Below, piece after piece: positions 42,316-49,577 of a stretch of DNA of 64,000 nucleotides. Numbering within the stretch: the first letter of the stretch is position 1; every line of letters begins with the position of its first letter. The stretch comes from DASRBO01 sp035653595. GTDB lineage: Bacteria; Actinomycetota; Acidimicrobiia; Acidimicrobiales; JAJPHE01. The DNA lies in the NCBI GenBank assembly GCA_035653595.1, contig DASRBO010000176.1:38158-102157 (forward strand), in the 5' to 3' direction. Made by a program: the position numbers and the translations under genes. Under the pieces are notes generated by a model. The model worked only from the letters and a program-made list of their open reading frames with translations. It was not told the DNA's origin and searched no databases.

Positions 42316-44142
42316 ATGGCTGGGCCCACCGCTCCCTCGGGCAGAGAGGCGGCTCGTCGGTACGCGCCCCTGGGCGGGATCGTGGTCGCGCTGCTGCTGG
42401 CGTTCTTCGTGCTCCCCTCTTCGCTGACGCTGCCCCAGGCCAACCCCTCGACGACGCTGGAGCTGGCACCGGTGCCTCCGACCGGGCAGAAGGTCAACGC
42501 CCCAGCGGCGAACTTCTCCTCCCTGTCGCTGGCCGGTTCGTCCACCCTGGGCACTGGAGGCAACGGCCCGGGCGGGGGGGCGGCGCTGCCGTCACTTCCC
42601 TCCGGCCTCGGGCCGGGCAGCGGGTCGCTGCCGCCCGAGGTCTACCAGTGCGTCGACGGCCGCCAGACCGCCGACCCCCTGGCGCCGCCGTGCTCTGCCT
42701 ACCGCTACCAGGGCGACAACGGAGGGAGCACCTACCAGGGCGTGACCGGCGGCCTGATCAAAATCCTCATCTACTTCGACGCCAACGGCACCCTGAACAC
42801 CGCCCGGGGCGCGGACTCGCCCACGCCGAACACGATCATCAACCTCGACGACCCGCCCCAGCCCAACGAGGTCGGCTCCACCTTCGTCAACCGGGCCTGG
42901 GAGCACTACTTCAACCTGCACTACCAGACCTACAACCGCCACGTGCAGTTCTGGATCCAGTACGGCTCGCTCAACAGCGCCGGCGAGGCAGACGCCAACA
43001 CCCGTGCTGCCGACGCCGCCTTCGGCTACAGCACGGTGCACCCCTTTGCCGCCATCGACTACGGCGTGTTCGGCGGGTTCCAGGACGTCTACAACAACTA
43101 CATGGTGACCCACGGGGTGCTGATCTTCGGCTCCCAGTACGGGCGGACCGAGTCCTTCTACCAGAAGTACCCGGCCCTGCAGTGGGGCTACCTGCCCCCC
43201 ATCGAGCAGGCGGCCCAGTTCTTCGCCAACCTCGCGTGCACCAAGCTCAAGGGCCAGCCGACCAGCTACGCCGGCGGCGGCCTGAACGGCAAGCCGCGCA
43301 AGTTCGCCTTCATGGCCGACGGCGACTCTTCCTCGGTCAACTACCAGAAGGAGGACCAGGAGGTCCTGGCCGACCTCAAGTCCACCTGCGGACTGGTGCC
43401 CAGCGACACGGTCAGCTTCCCCCATGACGGCTACGCCATCGACAACAGCCAACTGCCCGCCTACTCCACCCAGAACATGGCCAAGCTGTCCGGCGACGGG
43501 GTGACAACCATCCTGTGGCCTGCCGGCTTCGAGACGAAGCAGTCCCAGGCCGCCCAGCAGATCGGCTACCAGCCGGAGTGGGTGCTCGGCGACGACCCGA
43601 ACCAGGCATGCAACTTCTGCACCTCGTTCCAGAACCAGGTGACCTGGACACACGCCATGGTGATGACCAGCGCCGTCTATACGCCCCAGGTCCCTGAGCT
43701 GATCTGCTACCAGCAGTACCGCACCGTCGACAACCAGGCGGCGGACTCCGACGTCCAGTTCTACGCCTGTGCCGACTACAACGACCTGCGCCAGATCTTC
43801 GACGGCATCCAGGTCGCGGGGCCGAGGCTGAACCCGCACACCATCGACCAGGGGTTCCATGCCATCCCGCCGGTGGCGAGCAACAACCCGCAGGTGCCGG
43901 CCTGCTACTACAAACCCAACGACTACACCTGCATCAAGGACGCCGCCCTCGAGTGGTGGGATCCCACCGGCCAGGACCCCAACTCCTCCAACAAGGGCTG
44001 CTGGCGCATGGTCGAGAACGGGAACCGCTTCCTCGACGGGCAGTTCCCCAACGGCAACCTGAACGCCCAGAACAGCCCATCCGACGTCTGCAACGGCTTC
44101 GGCGAGGAGATCCAGGAAGATGCGGCGCCACCATCCGCCTAG
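42316..44142 (+). CDS. LivK-like periplasmic-binding-fold protein, cysteine-rich
   Basis: 608 residues. One N-terminal membrane helix (YAPLGGIVVALLLAFFVLP) has no lipobox, so the protein is either cleaved or tethered. A ~90-residue low-complexity Ser/Gly/Pro linker leads to a type-1 periplasmic-binding-like domain (GVTGGLIKILIYFD; HYFNLHYQTYNRHVQFW; GVTTILWPAGFETKQSQAAQQIGYQPEW-like blocks). At least eleven cysteines are spread through the mature part, suggesting disulfides. It diverges from the operon with the LivHM and MFS-LivFG fusions and most likely delivers substrate to them. Start ATG 42316 lacks a clear ribosome-binding site. Confidence 0.78.
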   Translation: MAGPTAPSGREAARRYAPLGGIVVALLLAFFVLPSSLTLPQANPSTTLELAPVPPTGQKVNAPAANFSSLSLAGSSTLGTGGNGPGGGAALPSLPSGLGPGSGSLPPEVYQCVDGRQTADPLAPPCSAYRYQGDNGGSTYQGVTGGLIKILIYFDANGTLNTARGADSPTPNTIINLDDPPQPNEVGSTFVNRAWEHYFNLHYQTYNRHVQFWIQYGSLNSAGEADANTRAADAAFGYSTVHPFAAIDYGVFGGFQDVYNNYMVTHGVLIFGSQYGRTESFYQKYPALQWGYLPPIEQAAQFFANLACTKLKGQPTSYAGGGLNGKPRKFAFMADGDSSSVNYQKEDQEVLADLKSTCGLVPSDTVSFPHDGYAIDNSQLPAYSTQNMAKLSGDGVTTILWPAGFETKQSQAAQQIGYQPEWVLGDDPNQACNFCTSFQNQVTWTHAMVMTSAVYTPQVPELICYQQYRTVDNQAADSDVQFYACADYNDLRQIFDGIQVAGPRLNPHTIDQGFHAIPPVASNNPQVPACYYKPNDYTCIKDAALEWWDPTGQDPNSSNKGCWRMVENGNRFLDGQFPNGNLNAQNSPSDVCNGFGEEIQEDAAPPSA

Positions 44143-45184
44143 GGTGCGGCGCGGCCGCGCCCGTCCGATCCACCTGCTACTGGCGGGTGGGCTGCTGGCG
44201 GCGGCCAGCCTTCTGACCACGAGCGCCGTCCGCCCCGCCCCGGCTTGGGCCAACACGGAGAAGGCCTTCAACATCGGCGTGGGCCAGAGCATCACCAGGA
44301 CGTATTCCGACCTGGCGGGTGACGACGGCGAGGGCGACGTGGACTTCGAGGACGGGAACCCCAACTACACCTCCAACGCCCAGGACCCGCCGGACTGCGA
44401 CCCCCAGCCGTCCTGCGACGACATCCCGATCACCCTGCAGGTGCCCAAGTCGGCCCTGACCCCGAACAACAACTACCTGCTCAAGGTCTCCTTCACCTAC
44501 CAGGGCGGCCCCGGCGCCAATACCCCATTGGGCGGCGAGACGGTCAACACGATCCAAGGGTCGTTGTGGGACAACCCCATCCCGACCAAGGGCCCCCACG
44601 CCAACGGCCAGGACGCTTCCTGTGCCGGCGACCCCTGTGTCATGAACGAGGCTTCGCCCGACACCAACAAGTTCAGCCTGGTCGCCGATCAGATCACCGG
44701 AACCGCCAACACGTTCACCCTCACCATCAGCCTGGTCGACGTGGGATCGGGGCCCGGGTCCGGGCCGCCGGTGTGCGGCGGCGCCGGGGCCCCGGCCTGT
44801 CCGGGCTCGGACAACGGCGGGGGCGGGACCTCAGCCCCGTTGACCGCCAACCCGACCGACCAGGGCACCTCCTACAACCCTCCGGCCAGCGGGCCGGAGG
44901 CCACCCCAAACCTGCCGTCGGCCTCGGCCATCGGGATACCCCTGCCCACCTTCAACGTCGCCCCGGGCGGCCCCAACCCGGCCCTGGCGGCCCTGTCCAG
45001 CGTGAACCTGGGCTCGGTCCTGGGCCTCGGCGGCAAGACGCTCAAGGCGGGCGGCTTCCTGAGCATCCCGGCGGCCCGTCCGGCCTCGACCCTGGCGGTG
45101 GTGCTGTCCTTCGTGACCGCGCCGGTACTGATGGGGCTGGGCGCCGTCTGGCTCCTCCGCCGGCGGCGCTCGCTCGTCCTCTGA
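44120..45184 (+). CDS. secreted protein with C-terminal membrane anchor, unknown function
   Basis: 354 residues overlapping the binding-protein gene by 23 bp. A basic N-terminus with a signal helix ends at PAWANTEK. The extracellular part includes YSDLAGDDGEGDVDFEDGNP, a Cys-containing DPPDCDPQPSCDD, a beta-rich domain (NNYLLKVSFTYQGG; NTFTLTISLVDVG) and a Gly/Pro/Ser-rich stalk. One helix (LAVVLSFVTAPVLMGLGAVWLL) and RRRR form a C-terminal stop-transfer anchor, so it is a type-I single-pass protein. Function unknown. Overlap and direction couple it to the LivK-like gene. Confidence 0.75.
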   Translation: MRRHHPPRVRRGRARPIHLLLAGGLLAAASLLTTSAVRPAPAWANTEKAFNIGVGQSITRTYSDLAGDDGEGDVDFEDGNPNYTSNAQDPPDCDPQPSCDDIPITLQVPKSALTPNNNYLLKVSFTYQGGPGANTPLGGETVNTIQGSLWDNPIPTKGPHANGQDASCAGDPCVMNEASPDTNKFSLVADQITGTANTFTLTISLVDVGSGPGSGPPVCGGAGAPACPGSDNGGGGTSAPLTANPTDQGTSYNPPASGPEATPNLPSASAIGIPLPTFNVAPGGPNPALAALSSVNLGSVLGLGGKTLKAGGFLSIPAARPASTLAVVLSFVTAPVLMGLGAVWLLRRRRSLVL

Positions 45185-45224
45185 CCTTCCGGCCGACTGA
45201 CGCGCAGCGCCCCGGACCAGGGAA

Positions 45225-45259
45225 CCCACCGCTTCGGCCGCACCGAGCCGATCGGTGGG
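45225..45259. terminator. hairpin between convergent genes
   Basis: CCCACCG (45225-45231) pairs with CGGTGGG (45253-45259), and an inner CGGC/GCCG stem (45235-45238, 45247-45250) can form. It sits in the 76-bp gap between the convergent anchored-protein and HAD genes. No T-run is present; a bidirectional terminator is likely. Confidence 0.5.
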
Positions 45260-45260
45260 G

Positions 45261-45989
45261 CTATAGGCCGAGGACCCCGGCCAGCTTCCCGTGGTGGTCG
45301 ACGACGTGGTGGCCCTCGGGGTCGGGCTGGCTGTCGTCGTCGTTGACCCCGACGTAGCGGACCGCCGTCATCCCCATGGCCAGGGCGCCGGCGATGTCGG
45401 TCCGCCTCAGGTCGCCCACGTGCGCGGCACGGTCCGGAGCCACGCCGCCCAGGCCCTCGAGGGCGTGGCGGAATATGGCGGGATCGGGCTTGTAGACCCC
45501 CACCTCGTCGGAGAAGGACCAGTGGTCGAAAAAGGACAGCAGGCCGTTCCGCTCGAGGTGGGACCGCAGGATGACCGAGCCGGTGAAGCCCACGTCGCAG
45601 ATGATCCCGATGCGGACTCCGCTCTCCTTGAGGCCCCGCAGGCACTCCCCGATGCCCTCGGTGATGTGCAGCTCGGCCTGCTCGCCCACCCGGCCGAACG
45701 CCTCCACCAGCGCCGCCCGCACCTCGACCGGCACCTCGAAGCCCAGCTCCTCCACGAGCGACTCGGCCGCCTCCGCCGCCAGCAGCTGCTGGTTGGCCGT
45801 CCAGGCGGCGGTGAAGCGCTCCCACGAGGCGTCGAAGACGGCGCCGATGTGCTGGCGCTCCACGGCGAAGCCGGCCTCCTCGAGGATGCCGGCCCAGGCG
45901 TCCAGCCGGTGGCCCCGCAGCTGGCCGCGGTCCTCGTAGACCAGCGTGTTCCAGTAGTCGAAGGTGACCGCCTCGATGGCCCGGGTCAT
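45261..45989 (-). CDS. HAD superfamily hydrolase
   Basis: 242 residues from ATG 45989 (ATGA overlap with the malic enzyme stop). HAD motif I is VTFDYWNTLVYE, motif II IICDVGFTGS, motif III Lys in VYKPDPAIF, motif IV HVGDLRRTDIAGA. The second position of motif I is Trp instead of Asp (DYWNT rather than DxDxT), more like dehalogenase-type members, so phosphatase activity cannot be assumed. A helical cap domain lies between motifs I and II. Cytoplasmic. Coupled to the malic enzyme gene. Confidence 0.88.
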   Translation of the reverse strand: MTRAIEAVTFDYWNTLVYEDRGQLRGHRLDAWAGILEEAGFAVERQHIGAVFDASWERFTAAWTANQQLLAAEAAESLVEELGFEVPVEVRAALVEAFGRVGEQAELHITEGIGECLRGLKESGVRIGIICDVGFTGSVILRSHLERNGLLSFFDHWSFSDEVGVYKPDPAIFRHALEGLGGVAPDRAAHVGDLRRTDIAGALAMGMTAVRYVGVNDDDSQPDPEGHHVVDHHGKLAGVLGL

Positions 45990-47407
45990 GCCGGGCGGAG
46001 GGGCTCCGGCCGGGTCACCCGGTCGGCGCGGGCCGCCGCCGCCACCGCCTCGGCCACCGCCGGGGCCACCCGCTTGTCGAACACGCTGGGCACGATGTAG
46101 CTGGGCGACAGCTGGTCCTCGTCGACCACCGAGGCGATGGCCTCGGCGGCGGCCAGCTTCATGTTCTCGGTGATGTCGGTGGCTCCGGCGTCGAGGGCCC
46201 CCCGGAAGATGCCCGGGAAGCACAGCACGTTGTTGATCTGGTTGGGGTAGTCGCTGCGGCCGGTGGCCACCACGGCGGCGACCCCCTCGGCCTCCTCGGG
46301 GGCCACCTCGGGGTCGGGATTGGCCAGGGCGAACACGATGGGATCGGGCCGCATGACGGCGAGGTCGCCCCCGTTGAGCAGGCCGGGCCCGCTGACCCCG
46401 ACGAAGAGGTCGGCGCCGGCAAGGACCTCGGTCAGGCTCCCCTGCCTGCCCTCGACGTTGGTGTGGTCGGCCAGCCACTGCTTGGACAGGTCGAGGCCCT
46501 GCCGTCCCCGGTGGATGGCCCCCCGGCGGTCCACCCCCACGATGGACCCCACTCCGGCCTCCAGCAGGATCTTGGCGATGGCCACCCCGGCGGCCCCGGC
46601 CCCGGCGATGACCACGGACAGGTCCTCGATCTTGCGGTCCACCACCTTGAGGGCGTTGCGCAGGGCGGCCAGCACCACCACCGCCGTCCCGTGCTGGTCG
46701 TCGTGGAAGACCGGAATGTCCAGCACCGCCTTGAGCCGCTCCTCCACCTCGAAGCAGCGGGGGGCGGCCACGTCCTCGAGGTTTATCCCGCCGTAGACGG
46801 GGGCGATACGGGTCACCGCCTCGACCAGCTGGTCGCTGGAGGAGACGTCGAGGCAGACCGGGAAGGCGTCGATGCCCCCGAACTCCTTGAACAGCATGGC
46901 CTTGCCCTCCATCACCGGCAGGGCGGCCAGGGGGCCGATGTCGCCCAGGCCAAGCACGGCCGTCCCGTCGGTCACCACCGCCACCGTGTTGGAGCGGATG
47001 GTGTAGCGGTGGGCGAGGTCGGGGTCCTTCTGGATGGCGGTGCACACCCGGGCCACGCCGGGCGTGTAGGCCATAGAGAGGTCGTCGCGGCTGAGCAGCG
47101 ACGAACGGAGGCCCACCTCGATCTTGCCCCCCTCGTGCAGCTCGAAGGTCCGGTCGGTCGCCGACACCAGGGTCACGTTCTCGAGGCCCTCCAGGGCGGC
47201 CCGGATGCGGCCCACGTGGTCCTCGTCGGAGGCCAGCACGGTCACGTCGCGCACCATGCTGCCGCCGGCCACCTCGACGATGTCGAGGCCGGCGATGTTT
47301 CCGCCCGCCTGGCCGATGGCGGTGGCTATCCGCCCCAGCTCACCCGGCTTGTTCGGGATCTGGACGCGCAGCCGGACCGAGAATGCCGCGTTTGGCGTCG
47401 ATGCCAT
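45986..47407 (-). CDS. NAD(P)-dependent malic enzyme with N-terminal ACT domain
   Basis: 473 residues. Residues ~8-80 form an ACT-like regulatory domain (LRVQIPNKPGELGRIATAIGQAGGNIAGLDIVEV, split in blocks). The catalytic part has the Tyr of SMAYTPGVA, Lys of EGKAMLFKEF, metal ligands in NLEDVAAPRCFEVEE and IPVFHDDQHGTA, and the NAD-binding motif VIAGAGAAGVAIAK. It decarboxylates malate to pyruvate. The ACT domain suggests allosteric control by a small molecule. An operon with the HAD gene follows by overlap. Confidence 0.93.
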   Translation of the reverse strand: MASTPNAAFSVRLRVQIPNKPGELGRIATAIGQAGGNIAGLDIVEVAGGSMVRDVTVLASDEDHVGRIRAALEGLENVTLVSATDRTFELHEGGKIEVGLRSSLLSRDDLSMAYTPGVARVCTAIQKDPDLAHRYTIRSNTVAVVTDGTAVLGLGDIGPLAALPVMEGKAMLFKEFGGIDAFPVCLDVSSSDQLVEAVTRIAPVYGGINLEDVAAPRCFEVEERLKAVLDIPVFHDDQHGTAVVVLAALRNALKVVDRKIEDLSVVIAGAGAAGVAIAKILLEAGVGSIVGVDRRGAIHRGRQGLDLSKQWLADHTNVEGRQGSLTEVLAGADLFVGVSGPGLLNGGDLAVMRPDPIVFALANPDPEVAPEEAEGVAAVVATGRSDYPNQINNVLCFPGIFRGALDAGATDITENMKLAAAEAIASVVDEDQLSPSYIVPSVFDKRVAPAVAEAVAAAARADRVTRPEPLRPA

Positions 47408-47475
47408 CGGCAGACGCTACGCGGCGCTGCCGCCCGCCGCCCAATCACGTGATCGGGAGGCGGGACGGCGGACGC

Positions 47476-47673
47476 TCAGACCTCTTCGTGCTCCATCTGC
47501 TCGAGGCAGCGGCTGATCTCCGAGGCCCGGAAGCGGCGATGGCCGCCGAGGGTCCGGATGGCGGTGATCTTGCCGGCCCGGGCCCAACGGGTGACGGTCT
47601 TGGGGTTCACGCGGAACATCGCCGCCACCTCAGCGGGAGTCAGCAGTGCGTCTTTGGGGTTCTGGTCGGCCAT
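47476..47673 (-). CDS. bldC: BldC-type MerR-like DNA-binding protein
   Basis: 65 residues from ATG 47673. It is one winged-helix domain with LLTPAEVAAMFRVNPKTVTRWARAG (helix-turn-helix) and ITAIRTLGGHRRFRASEI (wing), the canonical BldC signature. BldC-type proteins bind tandem direct repeats and control development and stress genes in actinobacteria. Longer frames upstream are not coding. Two inverted repeats lie in its promoter region. Confidence 0.93.
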   Translation of the reverse strand: MADQNPKDALLTPAEVAAMFRVNPKTVTRWARAGKITAIRTLGGHRRFRASEISRCLEQMEHEEV

Positions 47674-47727
47674 GTCGTAATTTGCTCCTGCGTCTGGCCG
47701 GGTCGCTTGTGGCGCCGCGTCCGTTTG

Positions 47728-47761
47728 GTACCTAGAAGGTACGGCACCCCCCATTTGGGGT
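47728..47761. promoter_or_regulatory. two adjacent inverted repeats upstream of bldC
   Basis: GTACC-TAGAA-GGTAC (47728-47742) is followed by ACCCC-CCATTT-GGGGT (47746-47761), about 55-90 bp upstream of the bldC start. On the minus strand TACCTT fits a TANNNT -10-like element. They could be operator sites or a 5'-UTR structure. Confidence 0.4.
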
Positions 47762-47797
47762 CGATAGCCCACACGCGTCATCTGTGGGACCCCGATT

Positions 47798-47881
47798 GGC
47801 TAGTTATGCGCGGTGGGGAGAGTGGCCACCGCACCCCGGCTGCTGCCCGCCACCGCCGGTGGCGGGGCCCTGCGCATAGCC
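47798..47881. terminator. strong nested hairpin downstream of pyrE
   Basis: CCCGCCACC (47846-47854) and GGTGGCGGG (47858-47866) form a perfect 9-bp stem with a 3-nt loop. Outer arms TATGCGC (47805-47811) and GCGCATA (47872-47878), extended by GGC/GCC, can enclose it. It follows the pyrE stop at 47932 in the minus direction, so it probably ends the purF-purM-pyrE transcript. No T-run is seen. Confidence 0.6.
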
Positions 47882-47931
47882 GGCCAGGGGGGCGCGGCGA
47901 GGCCCGCTCCGGCTCATGCAAGGGGCACCGG

Positions 47932-48501
47932 TCAGGAGCCGTAGTCGAAGCCGAGGTCGGGGGCGGTGACCAGGGCTACGAACGGCACACCCCGCTCGGC
48001 CACCATGGCCTCGGCGGTGCCGCCCCGGTCGACCACCGCCACCACCAGGGCCGGCTCGGCACCGACCTCCCTGGCCACGTCGAGGGCCTCGAGCAGCGAG
48101 GTGCCCCGGGTGACGGTGTCCTCGGTGATCACCACCCGGTCGCCGGCCTCCAGGGCCCCGGCGATGCGGCCGCCGGCGCCGTGGTCCTTGACCTCCTTGC
48201 GCACGCTGAAGGCCTTGAGCGGGCGGCCGCGGGCGGAGAGCACGCCAGCGGTGCAGAAGGCCACCGGGTCGGCCCCCATGGTCAGCCCGCCGATGGCGGT
48301 GGCGTCCGCCGGCAGGACGGCGGCGATGGCCTCGGCCACGAGGAGCATCCCGTCGGGTCGGCAGATCGTCTGCTTGGAGTCGATGAACCAGGAGCTGCGC
48401 CGGCCCGACTTGAGCACGAAGTCCCCGGTGCGCACCGACCAGGCCAGGATGTGGTCCCGCAGGGCCTGCCTGGTCCCGTCGGCGACCACAGCGGCGCTCA
48501 A
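47932..48501 (-). CDS. pyrE: orotate phosphoribosyltransferase PyrE
   Basis: 189 residues from TTG 48501, chosen because it overlaps the purM stop (TTGA) and GGAGAGG precedes it; GTG 48489 is the alternative. It converts orotate and PRPP to OMP in pyrimidine synthesis. Family features: DFVLKSGRRSSWFIDSK, GGLTMGADPVA, the Lys-rich SVRKEVKDHGAGG loop and the PRPP motif VVITEDTVTRGTSLLEAL. It sits with purine genes rather than the pyr operon. Confidence 0.94.
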   Translation of the reverse strand: MSAAVVADGTRQALRDHILAWSVRTGDFVLKSGRRSSWFIDSKQTICRPDGMLLVAEAIAAVLPADATAIGGLTMGADPVAFCTAGVLSARGRPLKAFSVRKEVKDHGAGGRIAGALEAGDRVVITEDTVTRGTSLLEALDVAREVGAEPALVVAVVDRGGTAEAMVAERGVPFVALVTAPDLGFDYGS

Positions 48502-49577
48502 CGCCCCTCTCCAGCGAAGCGCACTTCTCCTCCTCCCTCGACCACCGCCCCGATGACGGCCGCCCGGTACCCCGCCTCCCCGACGGTCTCCAGCACCCGG
48601 CCGGCGTGCTCGTCGGGGACGACCAGCACCATGCCGACGCCGAGGTTGAAGACCCGCAGCATCTCGTCCTCGTCTATCGCGCCCAGACGGGCGATGTCGC
48701 CGAATATGGCCGGCACCTCCCAGCTGTGCCGCTCCACCACCGCGTCGCAGCCCGGGGGGAGGGCCCGCACCAGGTTGCCCGGCAGGCCGCCTCCGGTGAT
48801 GTGGGCGGCGGCGTGGAGGGAGCTGGCCGCCGCCAGCACGCCCGGCGCGTAGATGACCGAAGGCTCCAGCAGCTCGTCGGCCAGGGTCCGGTTCGAGCCC
48901 GGGCGCACCGGGCGGTCGAAGGCCAGCCCCGGCGCCTCCAGCAGCACCCGCCGGGCCAGCGAGTAGCCGTTGCTTCGCAGGCCCGGGGAGAGCAGGCCGA
49001 TCAGCACGTCCCCCGGTCGGACCCGGTCGGGCCCGAGGATGGCGTCGCGCTCGACCACGCCGACGGCGAAGCCGGCCAGGTCGAACTGGCCCGGCTCCAT
49101 GGCCCCGGGGTGCTCGGCCATCTCGCCGCCCAGAAGGGCGCAGCCGGCCCGCCGGCACCCCTCGGCCACGCCGGCCACCAGGGCGGCGGCCAGGTCGGGC
49201 TCCAGCTTGCCGACGACCAGGTAGTCGAGGAGGAAGAGGGGCTCGGCCCCCGAGCAGGCGATGTCGTCCACGCACATGGCCACCAGGTCGATCCCGATGG
49301 TTTCGTAGCGGCCGGCGGCGGCGGCGACCATGGCCTTGGTCCCCACCCCGTCCGTCGAGCTCACCAGCACCGGGGAGCGGTAGCGCGAGGGGTCGAAGGA
49401 GAACATGCCCCCGAAGCCTCCGATGCCGCCGAGCACCTCGGGGCGGGCGGTGGAGGCCACCACCGAGCGGATGCGGTCCACGGCGTCGTCGCCGGCGGCG
49501 ATGTCCACCCCCGAGTCGGCATAGGTGAGTGGACGACGGGAGCCGGCGGTGCTCCGCCCCCCGGCGTCCTCAGCCAC
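48498..49577 (-). CDS. purM: phosphoribosylformylglycinamidine cyclo-ligase PurM
   Basis: 359 residues of the AIR synthetase family. Diagnostic stretches are TYADSGVDIAAGDDAV, IGGFGGMF, the ATP-binding SSTDGVGTKAMVA, GGEMAEHPG and HITGGGLPGNLVRALP. It makes AIR from FGAM in step 5 of purine synthesis. It overlaps purF by 8 bp at its start and pyrE at its end. Confidence 0.97.
   Translation of the reverse strand: MAEDAGGRSTAGSRRPLTYADSGVDIAAGDDAVDRIRSVVASTARPEVLGGIGGFGGMFSFDPSRYRSPVLVSSTDGVGTKAMVAAAAGRYETIGIDLVAMCVDDIACSGAEPLFLLDYLVVGKLEPDLAAALVAGVAEGCRRAGCALLGGEMAEHPGAMEPGQFDLAGFAVGVVERDAILGPDRVRPGDVLIGLLSPGLRSNGYSLARRVLLEAPGLAFDRPVRPGSNRTLADELLEPSVIYAPGVLAAASSLHAAAHITGGGLPGNLVRALPPGCDAVVERHSWEVPAIFGDIARLGAIDEDEMLRVFNLGVGMVLVVPDEHAGRVLETVGEAGYRAAVIGAVVEGGGEVRFAGEGR

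Noticed and set aside
45986..47407. Malate dehydrogenase or other non-decarboxylating enzyme
   Set aside because: The Tyr, Lys and metal-ligand motifs and the HDDQHGTA element are those of malic enzyme.
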